A stretch of 64,000 nt of DNA, taken from NCBI GenBank assembly GCA_963693085.1, contig OY856411.1, positions 1,350,603,550-1,350,667,549 on the forward strand. Reading direction: 5' to 3'. The stretch's first letter is position 1. Every line of letters begins with the position of its first letter. Of this stretch, positions 10,740-22,756 are shown piece after piece. The DNA is from Alisma plantago-aquatica. Lineage: Eukaryota > Streptophyta > Magnoliopsida > Alismatales > Alismataceae. Below the pieces are notes generated by a model. That model searched no databases, was not told the DNA's origin, and worked only from the letters and a program-made list of their open reading frames with translations. The translations under genes and the position numbers were made by a program.

Positions 10740-11930
10740 TTACAATGATTGGATAAGGAAATTAAATCAAAAAGAGTTGTTGGACCAAAACTTTATTTAC
10801 CCGATACTGGGAGTTAGTAAAAGCAAGGGTGTCTCCTGATATGGGTTGGGCGATACATGTGAGAATTGGTATCGGATCGGGCCTTTTGGAATCCTGGCGC
10901 ACAACACACAAGTGCCTGATACCGAGAAAACTGATACGCTCTTTAAAACGTACTCAGAATACATCGATATCAGGCAGAAGGGGAAGTGATGTGTTGGTAA
11001 AGTCGGTATCGAAGAAGCGATAAGGTCTAAGAGATACGCACGTCACTTGTAGAGTATCGGGTAACTCCGCTTGGCTGAGTCTGCACAATAATGATGCACG
11101 ATAAATTTGTCACGCGATATGTGTGTCACACGGCTCAGGTGAAAGCACGATAACATCTCTAAGTGATAAGATAACCAACATGTGATAGACGTCATTTCTG
11201 TCAGAAACGTGCGATACTTTGTGCCGCGTGATACTCGTATCGCACGGCACAGGCATAAAAACTAATGCAAAACAAAATGATAGGAAAGCTGATACACTTG
11301 GCATGATACCCAGAAAACTTGATACATGTTAGAGGTTTTGCCCGACACAAGCAAGAACACGATACGATTGGTGCGTGATAAGGATGTTCGATATGATCTT
11401 CGTGACTCATGGTTATGCGACACACTGGGTGTCACGAGTTTTTACCTTGTCAGGCAGGAAGATCGGGAACACGACATGAAGTTCGATAGGTTGGAAACCG
11501 GCACGGGAGCTTAAGCTAGCAAGAGGATGCGCGATACGGGAGCGAAAGCTATGGTAAACTTTGGTAACCCGACACGGTTAATCTTGAGCTGCTATATATA
11601 GTCGTCCGCGAATGGGGTTAAAATGGTAAAAATAAGGACACGTGTCACGCATACACATGAATTGCCTTCCAAAGCAAGGTAAATCCCATCTAATCACGTC
11701 GCGTCACGAGGTTTACGAAAAGGCGGTGTGTCACGTGGTAGACGTGTTGGGCGGCACGCGTGGGTTGCCTGATATACATTGCTCGATACGCCCCTTGAGC
11801 ACCACGGGCTTGTGCGATATACGCGTCGCACAATACACGCTCAACATGGTTTGGGCGATACGTAAGCCTGGCATGCTGAGAAAAAGGGTAGGATATCGTG
11901 CATGCCCGGCACACTAAAAATCAAAGAACT
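10740..11930 (-). repeat. Pre-ORF1 motif array of Athila-1
   Basis: This is a relatively GC- and CpG-rich block between pol and ORF1. It is packed with degenerate words such as CCCGATAC, GCGATAC, GTATCGGG, CCCGACAC and CACGCGATA on both strands. The same vocabulary (ATATCGGGT, GTGTCGGGT) fills the LTR of this element at 18590-19390. Open frames here are short and I regard none as genes. A TATA/G-box pair lies inside (11592-11646). Confidence 0.6.
11592..11646 (-). promoter_or_regulatory. Putative internal promoter for Athila-1 ORF1
   Basis: Read on the minus strand, G-box GACACGTGTC (11646-11637) is followed by CTATATATAGC (11601-11591). The first base of the TATA core is 46 bp after the start of the G-box. 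The LTR of the same element has GACACATG (from 19112) followed 45 bp later by CCTATAAATAGC (19069-19058). The matching spacing and matching 'ATAGC' edge suggest a common origin or common function. The TATA box lies about 860 bp upstream of the ORF1 ATG. Confidence 0.5.
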
Positions 11931-12239
11931 TAATGAGAAAGGATGAAGACCAAGAATTAAAAGGAACTCAGTATGTAAAACATTACTGGCTTAGGTGTGA
12001 ACCTCGGCCTCAGCTAGTGTTACACACCAAGGTGCTAAAACTAAGTAAGTCGGTGGCCCAAAAAATGAGAGAGTCCACACTCGTGGTGTGAGCATAGACT
12101 CGGGTCTTATTACAATGAGAGTGTTCATAATGTTCTTTGCAAAAAAAGGAAATAACATCCTATTCTAGGGAAGTAAAACTTGGGATGCCTCCTAAGGAGT
12201 GCTTTGGTTTTTGTCATTAGTCGACATCTTTGAATCTCA
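11931..12239 (-). other. Spacer after pol, with conserved post-integrase motif
   Basis: No gene is seen. About 34 bp beyond the pol stop, minus-strand sequence (12206-12175) reads like GCACTCCTTAGGAGGCATCC followed by CAAGTTTTA. The related motif GCGCTTGTGGGAGGCAACCC with AAGTTTGGGA occurs after the protease in Athila-2 (31630-31596). It therefore marks the usual end of pol in these elements. Confidence 0.45.
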
Positions 12240-13433
12240 CTATGCTTCTTCGATAGGTGCAACTTCGGCGTCGTACAAGGTCAACTCAGACCTCCTTATG
12301 AAAGCTTCATCTTCGTAGAACCTTTTTACTCGGTGTCCGTTGACTGGGAAAATCTTTGTTGGATCATCTTTGTCATATAGCTCCATCATTCCTGACGAAT
12401 ACATCTTTGCTACTATGAACGGTCCAGACTACCTAGTATGCAGTTTCCCTGGAAAAAGTCAAATAGAAGATTTAAACAACAAAACTTTATCACCTTCCTT
12501 AATGTCTTTCTTTCGTAGGTGGGAATCATGCCAGACTTTTGTCCTCAGCTTGTAGATTCTTGCATTCTCATAGGCATGAAGCCTAAGTTCTTCAAGTTCT
12601 TGGAGCTGGAGGAACCTCTTCTTTCCAGATAATGACGGATCCATGTTGAGACGTTTAATGGCCCAGAATGCCTTGTGTTCCAACTCAAAAGGGAGATGAC
12701 ATGCTTTCCCGTATATCAAACAATAAGGTGTGGTACCGAGCGGCGTCTTGTACACTGTTCTGTATGCCCAGAGAGCATCGTCTAGCTTGGATGACCGGTC
12801 TTTCCGTGACTTCCCGATTGTTTTCTCCAGGATCTGCTTGATTTTCCAGTTAGAAACTTCAACTTGACCAGACGTCTGTGGATGGTATGATGTGGCAACT
12901 TTGTGTCCAACGCCATATCTGCAAAGAAGTGACTCAAATTGCCTCTCAGCAAAGTGAAATCCACCATCACCGATAACTGTTCTTGGAACTCCAAACCTCA
13001 GGAAGATGATCTTAGTAAAGAGCTTTATCATTGGCTTAGAATCACAAGTGGGGGTGGGTATGGCTTCTACCCACTTGGAGACATAATCCACCGCAACAAG
13101 AATGTCCTTGAAATTGTACGATGAAGGGAAATGTCCCATGTAGTCTATCCCTCATACGTCAAAGATTTCCACTTTAATCCATTCCGACATGGGCATCTCA
13201 TTCCTACAGGAGATATTCCCAGTTCTTTGACACTCGTTGCAGGTTTTGACAAAGGAGTGAGCATCTCTAAAAAGGGTGGGCCAATAAAATTCAGACTGGA
13301 GAACCTTGGTCATGGTTCTTTCAGCACCCAAGTTCCCTCCATAGGGGGAGGAATGACTCTCAAACAAGATCTTTGGGGATTTGTCCTCAGGTATGCACCT
13401 CCTGTATAGGTTATCGATGCAATGTATGAACAA
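12240..13433 (-). pseudogene. Athila-1 integrase, degraded
   Basis: Integrase joins the cDNA to host DNA. The zinc-binding region survives as HSSPYGGNLG ... CNECQR (from about 13350), with Asn where the second His of the HHCC motif is usual. The DDE core is present: first Asp in GIDYMG (13145-13143), second in VIGDGGFHF, and Glu in GQVEVSN. A TGA at 13154-13152 replaces the Trp usually found just before GID. After a long readable part (13139-12459) the C-terminal region continues past stops with GPF and VNGHRVKRFYEDEAF, ending at TAG 12242-12240. The catalytic residues are intact but the frame is not. Confidence 0.85.
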
Positions 13434-13459
13434 CAGGGGGTCATCCTAGTAATAGTTCT

Positions 13460-13990
13460 TCAAAGAGAGAAAAACTTCTTCTTCTGATTGTAATACATTT
13501 CTGGGGGTAGTTGTTTGCAGGCCAGATAGTTATAGAAATCGGCATACCATGGCCCTTCAGGATTGGCCATCTGGGCCACATAGATTGCTTCATTTGCATA
13601 ACTTTCATTGATCAGCAGCGGGTGGTCATCCACCACCCTAATCCTCGAAAGGTGGTTGGCGACCACATTCTCAAAACCTTTCTTGTCTATTATCTCATGA
13701 TCAAACTCCTATAGCAGCAATGCCCAGCGTAACAGCTTAGGATTAGCATCTTTCTTTTGCATCAAATACTTGATAGCCCCATGGTCGATATGAACGACCA
13801 CTTTCGAACCCACAAGGTAGGATCGAAACTTATCAAATGCATAGACAATTGCTAGCATTTCTTTCTCGATGGTGGTGTAATTCATCTGCATTTCATCTAG
13901 CGTATTACTGGCATAGAAAATCACATGATGGTTCATATCTTTCTTTTGCCCAAGGACTGTGCCTATGGCAAAATCACTGGCATCACACAT
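13460..13990 (-). pseudogene. Athila-1 RNase H domain and connection, degraded
   Basis: RNase H removes RNA template during reverse transcription. CDASDFAIGTVLGQ holds the first catalytic Asp; TTIEKEMLAIVYAFDKFR holds the catalytic Glu; VVHIDHGAIKYL holds the third acidic residue. These are the usual spacings for Ty3/gypsy RNase H. A stop follows WALLL near 13709. The linker to integrase (VVANHLSRI ... PWYADFYNYLACKQLPPEM) is readable in the next part, down to 13460. Confidence 0.85.
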
Positions 13991-14008
13991 TATCTCAAAG
14001 GGAAGACT

Positions 14009-15030
14009 CTAGTTGAGGGAATGGAGAATGGGTGTAGAGACCAAAGCATCCTTCAAAGTGGAGAACACTATTAGGCACTCATCTGTGAAATCAAATTCCA
14101 CGTCCTTCATTAGCAGATTTGATAGAGGCTTCATAATCTTTGAGAAGTCTTTGATAAACCTTCGGTAGTAACCGACATGTCCTAAGAAACTTCTAACTCC
14201 TATTATAGATGAGGGTGGAGGAAGCTTTGATATCTCCTCCACCTTAGATTGGTCAATTTCAATGTCTTTACTAGACACCTTATGTCCCAGAATTATCCCT
14301 TCCTGTACCATAAAATGGCACTTTTCCCAATTAAGGGTGAGACTCTATTCTTTACATCTCCTCATTACCAAAGACATGTTATTTAGGAAATCGTCAAAAG
14401 ATCTACCATAAACATTGAATTCATCCATAAAGACTTCCATCTTATCTTCCAGAAGATATGTGAAAATGGCGTTCATGCACCGCTGAAAAGTTATGGGTGC
14501 ATTGCAAAGCCCAAAAGGCATTCTTCTGAAAGGAAATGTTCCATAGATGCATGTGACAGTAGTCTTCTCCTGGTCGTCCGGATGAATGGGGATTTGATAG
14601 AACCCTGAATAACCATCCAACTAGCAAAAGTAAGAGTGGTGGGTTAGGTGCTCAAGCATCTGGTCGATAAACGGGAGAGGGAAGTGGTCCTTGTGAGTGG
14701 CGGCATTCAACTTTCTATAATCTATGCACATCCACCAGCTGGTGACGGTCTTAGTGGAAACTTCGACTCCATTATCTCACTTGATCAACGTTATGCCTCC
14801 CTTCTTTGGAACTACGTAAATGGAGCTCACCCATGTTCTATCACTAATGGCATAAATGATTTCTGCGTCATAGAGCTTCACAACCTCCTTGCTGACCACC
14901 TCTCTTAGCTTCTCATTTAACTTTCATTGTGGTTGGGCATAAGGCTTGGAATTTTCTTCCAAGTGGATCTTGTGCATACATACAGAAGGGTTGATCCCCT
15001 TAGGTCTCTAATCGAGTAACCTAGGGCTAT
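14009..15030 (-). pseudogene. Athila-1 reverse transcriptase, degraded
   Basis: Reverse transcriptase copies the element RNA into cDNA. Upstream, WMCIDYRKLNAATHKDHFPL is readable on the minus strand near 14740-14680. A stop just before LDGYSGFYQIPIHP splits the fingers/palm region. The active-site loop reads VFMDEFNVYG: the second catalytic Asp of the usual FMDD box is Glu (codon 14422-14420). The thumb region continues with GHKVSSKDIEIDQSKVE and FLGHVGYYRRFIKDFSKI. This copy should be inactive. Confidence 0.85.
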
Positions 15031-15033
15031 TCT

Positions 15034-16032
15034 TCATAGCCTCAACTCCTCAAGTAGCTGTTCTTTCTGACTGTCAGTCAGCTCTGAGTTGATGATGACT
15101 GGATTCATCCTTTCTTCGTCTAGAAAATGGTACTCCAAACCTTTCGGCAGAACCTTCAACTCGAGCGGGGTCTTCTCTTCTTGTTCTTCAGTAGGACCAC
15201 TTCGTAGGTCAGCATACATCACTATTTCCACTGGGTTTTCTGCTTCGGACAGACCTTCGGCTTCCAGAAATGCTAGTAGTTCCTTCACTTTTGGGTCCTC
15301 GACCACCTGTGCTTCACCAGCTAAGGCACGCATCAGTGGGTCTACCATAGCTTTTTCTTCCCTTACCTCATTGCAGAGTTGCTGATAAATTTTGATGAAA
15401 TAAGATGATTCAAAGAATGAGGGAGCTTTCATACAATCATAGATGTTGCAATTGATGTGCTCTCTTCCAAATCTGATTGTTATCATACCCGCTTCCACGT
15501 CAATGAGTGCTCTTCCAGTTACAAGGAAGGGTCGAATGAAGATAATGGGGCAGCTAGGATCTTCCATGGGGTCGATCAAAATGATATCAAAGGTTATAAA
15601 GAACTGCCCAATTCTAATGGGCCCTTCATTGACCACTCCAACTGGTTTGGTGAAGGTGTGATCCGCAAGTTGAATTATCATATTGGTGCTCACTATATCG
15701 GTGAGTCCTAACCTCTTTGCAAGGTATAAGGGAATTAAGTTGATACTTGCTCCCAGGTATGTCATACCTTTGCGGGTTATGTTATCCCCAACCTAAAAGG
15801 GGATGACAAAAGCCCCAGGATCTTTCTTCTTAGAAGGCATACTTGCCTTGACAAAAGAATTGGACATTTGAGCTAGTTTCACAGTTTCAACGTCTTCTCC
15901 TCTTTTCTTTCTCAAGATCAGGTCTTTCAAGAACTTTGCGTATGTGGGCATCTCCTCGATAGCATCTAAGAATGAGATGTCAAGGTGCAACTTCTTTACT
16001 ACAGCCATGAACTTCTTATACCTCTTCTTCAA
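15034..16032 (-). pseudogene. Athila-1 aspartic protease region, degraded
   Basis: The retroviral-type aspartic protease normally processes Gag-Pol. An upstream block MPTYAKFLKDLILRKKRGED is typical of the Athila gag-protease linker. The active site reads MTYLGASINLIPLY, with Tyr (codon 15759-15757) where the catalytic Asp of D-L/T-G-A-S is required. LQL-type sequence (IQLADHTFTKPVG) and the flap/C-terminal strand (CPIIFIRPFLVTGRALIDV) follow. A stop near 15793 separates the linker from the protease. The acidic tail runs into the RT fingers. Confidence 0.85.
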
Positions 16033-16221
16033 TTATGCCTTTAGCAACTTGTGCGGGAAAGGTATGTGAGGTGCATATATGTCCGGACGCTCCACGAAAG
16101 AGACGTTGTCAACTCTTTCTTTCATCACTTTCTTCGACTTTGTGGGTATTTCTCCCGATTCCTCAGAGTTAACATCCTCAGCTGGTGTTGTCGCCGATGT
16201 TGCTCTCTTTTCAATAGCTGG

Positions 16222-17518
16222 CTACACCAATGTTCCTGACCTTAAAATGACCATCTTTGCAGTTTTGTTCCCACGCGGATTTGCCTCGGTACTGGAGGGG
16301 AAACGCCCTACTTGGTGATTGATACTCTGGTCTAGGCTTGCCAGCTGATGGTCAATCTGCTTGTTTTGTTGTTGGAGCTCTCCTATTTGAGTAGAAAACC
16401 CTCCCATCTGTTGTTGCATCAACTTGAGCAAGGTTGTGTTGTCCACAGAGCTTTTATGTAGCTTTTCATTTAGATCATTCTGCTTCTTAGCAAAAGACAT
16501 CAACTCTCTCATCATCGACGTTCACTGTGGCTGGTTCTACTGGAAACTTCTCTAATGTGGGAACCCTTCTTGGTGTTGCTGATTTGGCAGAACTCCCGAG
16601 GAAGTTCCGCCCACCAGCTGGTGAGAATTTTCGGTTGCGCTGGTGTTCCCGTATGAAAAATTAGGGTGATCGGGGTGCCAATACTGGACGTATCTAACAT
16701 TCTCTGTGTTGTCCTCATCTGGTTTGCGTTGAGCGGTCATGTGCAGACAAAAGTCAGACAGGTGGTTTGGCTCTCCACAAGTGATGCAGCTTCTTACTAC
16801 CTCTTGCCGGACTTTTCCCTTATATCCTTGCTCCTTCAAGGTTTGGACGTCAGTTACTATTTTATCCAACTTATCCGCTAATGCCTCCATCACCGTCGAT
16901 TCTCTAGGAGTGGTGTGTCTCATTGAATCTCTATCGTACTCACTATCTTGCTTGTTCGTGGCCATATTGTCTATAATCTCTCTGACCCTTTGAGTACTTA
17001 GTCCCAAGAAATCGATGCCAGTTGCAGCATTTAGGGATTTTCTTTCTATGGTGCACAGTCCATTATAGAAAGTAGTTATCAGCTTGGGCTCAAAAAAACC
17101 ATGGTGTGGGCACTCCCTCTCATAGCCTTAGAACCTCTCCCAGGTCTCGTGCAGGTTCTCTGAGACTTTCTGCGAGTACCTTGTTATCTTATTCTGGCAT
17201 TTGATCATTCTCTCTATAGGGAAGAACTTGGAGATAAATGCATTGGCTAGATGTTCCCAATCAGGGAGGCTTCCATCCTATAGACTAGTCCAAGGTTTTG
17301 TCTCTTAGAAAGAAGGGGAAGCACTGGGTATATATGTGAGATATTGGGACTATGTTGATCTTAAAGTTCTTCCAAGTTCTCTTGAACGTTGTAAGGTGGT
17401 TGTACGGGTTCTCTTCAATGATATTTCCTCCAAACCGGTTGTGCTATAGCAACAGGAGGAAAGTAGGCTTCAACTCGAAGTTGGCAACATTGAGTGCTTC
17501 GGGAGCCTGCTCAGCCAT
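16222..17518 (-). pseudogene. Athila-1 gag, degraded
   Basis: Gag forms the virus-like particle. The likely start is ATG at 17518 (MAEQAPEALNVANFELKP), shortly after the primer site. Stops and frameshifts break the capsid region. The 17007-16552 part holds a perfect CCHC zinc knuckle, CITCGEPNHLSDFC (C-x2-C-x4-H-x4-C), which binds RNA. The last part (16515-16222) has a Gln-rich heptad stretch and ends in the usual TAKMVILRSGT motif of Athila gag. No single frame covers the gene. Confidence 0.8.
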
Positions 17519-17703
17519 GTCCTGTTAGACACAGGGATGGCTCAAAAAGGTGAAGAAGTACCTAGAAGGGAGAAGTGTGAAAGTGTGAGTGTGTTGTATA
17601 AATCATGTGCAGTAAATATATACAATGGTATATGCATATATATACAAGGTTTTTGGCAAAGTGCAAGTAAAGCTCGAGTTTGTAGAATGGTATCCGTTTC
17701 TGA

Positions 17704-17721
17704 TCCCCAGCAATGGCACCA
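17704..17721 (-). other. Primer-binding site, tRNA-Asp type (Athila-1)
   Basis: On the minus strand TGGTGCCATTGCTGGGGA resembles the complement of the plant tRNA-Asp 3' end (TGGCGCCGTTGCCGGGGA). Six bases separate it from the LTR end at 17728. The site primes minus-strand cDNA synthesis. Confidence 0.8.
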
Positions 17722-17727
17722 AAAAGT

Positions 17728-19626
17728 TGACAAGCCTTAAACGTGGGTCCAAAAATAGAGATATGTCTAGGTCATCAGACGTTAGAAATTTTTAATACCC
17801 AAATGTTTAAGACTCCTACAACTAGCACAAGGTCAAAGTAGTTTGGGGTCAAACACAGGGATTGGAAGAATAGTGCTTTGGAACTCAAGTTTTACTTGTC
17901 TAAGCTCGTCAAAAAGTTGAAGGACAAAGTTTGAGAAAGAATGATAAAGAATCAAACTAAAACATATCTCCAAGGGGAGTTACCAGAAGGATTAATAATT
18001 GGGGGTTTAGCAGTTTTTATGGAAGTTTTTAAATAAAGGAAAATGAGGAGATAAGACTATTGTTGGAGTATAGCATGAAGAAAGAAAACTTAATCGTAAC
18101 AAATGGTGACAGCCCACATCTTGCACCTTCTTCTATCAAAGAAGGCACCAACTAGCCATGCACTAAGTTTCCTCTCTCAAGGGTATTGGGCATAGACTGG
18201 AGCGGAAAGATAGGTCGGGGCAACTCTGATTCTGGGTACTCTCGTACACCTGAATCAGACCAAGCTCTAAAGTTTACAACATCCTTCTCTCAAAGGAGTC
18301 AAAATGAGATACATGATTTGATAGCTAGTCAAAAGTGTGATCCAGAAAGAAGAGACTAGAACTCAAATGCTATAAAGAAATCATCCAGCAAAAAGGAGCC
18401 ATACATAGAACAGTATGAGATAAACTCCACGGATTCCCATAATAATAAAGAGATAAAAAGGTTTAGTTACAATGCAGTAGTAAAATGAAGGTAAATTATT
18501 GTAAAGGGAAGATAGGTTTCAGTCTCCTTGATTTAGGAGATCGAAGTACATATCACCATACACTTAAGGTAATTCTACCCAGTACTGAGTAAGACCCTAT
18601 TGGGGTATGCCCACATCGAGTTCTTGACCGTGTCGGGTCATGAACCATGATGGGTAAGGAGCATATCGAGGTAGGACCTCTACCAGATATGGTCGCATTG
18701 GGCTGCTGGTCGTGTCGGGCTGTAGCCATGATGGGTATAGACCATATCGGGTTGGGTACTATGTCGGGTTAGGATATATATCGGGTAAGCATTACCTTAA
18801 GTCTCTCAGGTCCCTCGTGTCGGGTATAGCTGGGTGAGCCGTCTCGGGTTGAAGCCCAGATAGGAACCTGACATGTTGAAGTAGCCTTGATGGTCATGTC
18901 CAGAACGGTTCCTAAGTGAACTCCTCCCATCCCTCTCGGGTCGGGGGTGTGCCCACCTAGTATTGCCCGGTAGGCTCCGGAACTTGACGCACTAGCTCCT
19001 GTGCTCTAAGAGTTATCTCTCGTAGGGTTCGGCCCGTCACATCGTAGGCTTGTAGTTGCTATTTATAGGAAGCGGGCTGGTGGGAGTTGTGGCTCTTATT
19101 GGGCCATGTGTCCTCCGTCTAGCACCATTCACGTGGCTTCGAAGGGGTCGATATGTATGTCACCCAGCATACATGTTGGGCCATCAGTTGTGCCGGGTAG
19201 GGATCTTGGCGGGTTGCTGCACTGAGGGGTAGCCATATCGTGCAATCGGCATCATCTATTGGGTGAACTGTGACAAGCAAGGCAACCTGTCGGGTAAAGA
19301 GCTGTAACGACCAAGGCTCCGGCGTGACACACCCGCGTCGGGTTGCTGTCACGTCAGGCAACAACTGTGACGGGTAAGGGGGTGTGTCACCTCATGCGCT
19401 ACTGGGCCAGGATGGGTACTTCATTACTGATGGGCCTGAAGGGCTCGTTAATGCTCTTTTTGTGGAAAAATAAGAGAAACTCTACAAAAGATGGGAAATG
19501 TTATCAGGGGCATAGAGGGCATTATTTCTTTACAACGAAATAAGATAAGACGAAGAGGAAGTAAGATTTGGAGTCTATTTTGATAGTAAAATATAAGCTC
19601 TAGTAGACATAAAATGGGTGCTATCA
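17728..19626 (-). repeat. Athila-1 5' LTR
   Basis: The LTR is about 1.9 kb. On the plus strand it runs TGACAAGCC ... GCTATCA, so TG...CA on the minus strand. The inner edge is fixed by the primer site; the outer edge is judged from the TG/CA rule. It includes the 'aacacagggattgg' block common in Athila LTRs, a TATA box (19069-19058, minus), and a dense array of (A/G)TATCGGGT and GTGTCGGGT words at 18590-19390. The candidate target-site base run outside is CTTAA (19627-19631); no partner was found on the left. Confidence 0.75.
19058..19113 (-). promoter_or_regulatory. Putative core promoter in Athila-1 LTR
   Basis: On the minus strand GGACACATGG (19113-19104) precedes CCTATAAATAGC (19069-19058). 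'tcgggt'-type motifs flank it on both sides. This is the expected site for initiation of the genomic RNA. Its spacing matches the pre-ORF1 block at 11592-11646. Confidence 0.5.
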
Positions 19627-21406
19627 CTTAATAACATTGTCTTTTTATTCAACCCCATTTACTAATTCTAACCCCATATATAATTGTGGGAGTCTCAATG
19701 TGTGGGGTTATAAATTTGAAGTTTGACCCCTAAGACTCAATTCATTATACTTGTCTTTCAAACCCACATTATGAGCTAGTCAGCTTTTGGTGTCATTTTC
19801 GGGGACAAGACAAACAAGCAACTATTACAAACCCATTCGGTCCTTAAGCTCCAATGTTCTTCAAACATTCAACCTAATTCTCCCATGTGGGTTACAGACT
19901 TGCGGTTCTACGAGGCCTGATAATTATTATAGACCTAAGGCTTACTTAGACTTTTCCACAACCCCATTTTGTATTGGGTTCAATTGTGCTTTACCTTCAA
20001 TATAGTTGCACTATACCTTAAAGACTTAGGTATGTGTCTGGTACTTACCCTGACACATCTAATTTGCAAGCACTAAGTATGAACAACTTCTTCTTCCAAA
20101 GAAATAGAATCATGGTAGTTTTGACTCCTCATTCTTCACTTTATTCCTTCACTCAATCTAGGGTGCATGAGAATCAGCACACAATGGAAAACATGGACTT
20201 GAATGTCACTAACTTTAAAATCAAGAGAAGATTCATCTCTATCGTGCAACATAGGGCTTTTGGGGATGACATACTAGATGATAATTGTAACATACTAAAA
20301 TCTAACTCAATACCCTTTTTGACATTAATAAGATGATGAGAGCTAGTGTTCAGAAGACTAATATTGATCATCAAACAATAATTGGATGATAGACCCTAAC
20401 TTGTTTGATGTAAATAATTGTTGCACATAAGTTTCTAAATGAACTAGTAAAGTGTAACCCAAAAAATGGATTAATATATGATATTTTATTTGCCCACCAA
20501 TTTAATAAATTTTCCAATCATATGTAAATAATAATATGCCATTAACCCCAATATCTAACTAAAAAAATGTTTATTAGTTCATAAGATAAGTTTAATGTCT
20601 CCATATCAGCAATAATGATGGGAAGCACTCTAAATAGCATAAAAAGTAATATATAGATTAGTGGAGAGTTAGTTTTTCCAAAGGGAATGAAAATACCATT
20701 AGATTAAGTTTAAATTAATTTTAAATTCAAAATGGATATGGTTGCATGTAATAGTTTAGGAAAGTATGTCTTGTGACGATAATCCTATAACAAATATAAT
20801 TCTATGATTAGCTATAGATATATGTTTAATAACTAAATATATAAATAACATATTTAATCATGATACATAATGGATAATATCAAAAAGTGGAAACTTGAGA
20901 CAAATATTGATGATAAATAGATATAGGTAATAAGGCAAATGTATAATTTCTAGATAAACCCAATGTTAATTAGGTCCCACACAATTAAAAAAATAATGAG
21001 AATAACATATATGACCATAATATCTTTACAAAAAATATTAATCAACTTAATGTATGTACTAAAAAGTAGAAATTAATGGGATAATGGAAATATACATGCT
21101 TTAATTGGCATAGGTGTCAATTTTAATTAGGATCAGACACTTATAGAGGTCTAAATAATTTTGAAAGAAATTATAAAGCAAATATTGTAATTTTATAAAC
21201 ATTTGCATGAATGGAGACAAGTTTGCTAAATTTCTCAATTTTGTATTAATCATGTATTTCTTTCTTTCCATGTTTGCCTTGTCTACTTTCATCTGATAGC
21301 CTCAATGTTTTCCCAAAATACACCTACCTTATCCAATAGTAGAGAGATTGTCTTCTATCTCTGGAAGTGTCTGTGAGAGAATTATACAATAACTTTGAAC
21401 CTCTTC
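19627..21406. other. Non-coding flank; possible old primer site at 19788
   Basis: No gene is seen; short open frames have no family features. At 19788-19805 the plus strand reads TGGTGTCATTTTCGGGGA, 13 of 18 identical to the tRNA-Asp primer-site consensus. It follows 'gtcagcttt', which would be a plausible LTR end. This may be the 5' end of a still older plus-strand Athila/Tat-type element. The remainder is AT-rich. Confidence 0.35.
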
Positions 21407-21411
21407 CTCCT

Positions 21412-22756
21412 TGTAACATATTGAATTTTGGTATAAAATTTAAATATTAAGCTAAGATTCATAATCCTCTAAAAATTTAAATGTCTTTTTCTATTTTGTA
21501 CTCATATTTACACCCCCATTGAAATATCTTGAAACTTGATCACCAAAATGTAAATTGTCCATTTTTTGCGTAATTATCCCACTTAGGACCCACAGTTTGA
21601 TAAGTGGACCCAACATCATCTCTTGTCATGGGAATTGCATTAAAAATTATTAAAATGTAAATATTAAAACTTGTATTAATTATGAGAATAAAATTATTTT
21701 CCATATTTAAATCATGATTATGGAAGTTAGTATTTTTTTATAATTTAGAATAATGCCAACTAAAGGTCTGGTTAAAATTTCAAGTTAAAACATTTAGTAA
21801 ATTAGGAGATATCCATTTAAAAAGAAGCACCCAAAAATATGAATTAATTGAGCCTTAAATACTGGTCAAATGAGGGAGACCTGTCCCATGCCCCGTACCC
21901 CCGCGTCACCTTCATGCGGCGGTCGTTTTGTAGACCAAAACAATGGCGATGAAACCCTCTCCCTCACAATGCCTTGCACTCCTTTTTCAGCATCCACAGA
22001 CTCACGCTTGTCCCTCTGAAACCAATAAAGGTATTTGAGAGACAAAACCACAGAGGCCATCGATGGTCGGTGACCTATGAAAGAAACGGTCAATGAGCCG
22101 CCTCTAAGACCCCACACCACCCTGTGTACGTGTTGTAATGGTTTAGTCAACCCCCAATTGAGTGGTTAACATGGTAATTAGGCTACTGAGTCATTCTTTC
22201 ATAGATGATTGAACATATGGCAATTTAGCCTTGAAAGAAATGATATGATAGTGCTCAACCTTAATATTCAAAAATTGATCATTGCAAGTATTTTGATAAT
22301 TTGATATCTTGAACTATTTTTCATAGCCTTGTGAGAGATTGATCTTAAAATACACACATTGAAATATTATTATTTTTACTTTGATAAATTTAGTCCATTA
22401 AATATTTCTTACCTACTTTTGATACCATCTTGAATCATACTTAGAGCCTATATTCATGTAAATAGCTCAACATAAGAATTTAATACCTGCCATGGTGACC
22501 TAATTTTCTCTATACGAGGTCCATGCGTTGTTTCATTCCCTCTGAGAACTCATGGACAGGTGGTAGATGGAAGAGCTTGAAGAGACGTACATGGTTTGTC
22601 ATATGTTGAAAACCAGATAGGAATGAATTCTTATTCTTAAACTTTGTAATCATGTTTGTAAGCTTCTGCAACTCTGATGTGAAAACATGATTGTAATAAC
22701 TTGTTTTTTCTGATATTATTTTATAAATATTCAACTGTAAAGATCGAGTCTTTACA
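21412..22756 (+). repeat. LARD-1 5' LTR
   Basis: The LTR is 1345 bp, TGTAACAT ... CTTTACA, and clearly similar along its length to the split right LTR. The copies differ by many substitutions and small indels (visual estimate 85-90% identity), so the insertion is older than Athila-2. Confidence 0.9.

Larger units (their letters stand above)
7775..19626 (-). mobile_element. Athila-1: Ty3/gypsy Athila-type element, 3' LTR missing
   Basis: In minus-strand order: LTR (19626-17728), tRNA-Asp primer site (17721-17704), gag, protease, RT, RNaseH, integrase (to 12240), a motif-rich promoter-like spacer (11930-10740), and ORF1 (10736 to about 7775). Order, primer type and the extra ORF after integrase fit the Athila lineage. 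Every gene is broken by stops or frameshifts, many of them Trp-to-stop changes explainable by G-to-A. No left LTR or target duplication was found. ORF1 sequence meets the plus-strand Ulp1 segment at about 7775-7787, so the 3' end has been lost by deletion or recombination. Confidence 0.8.
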
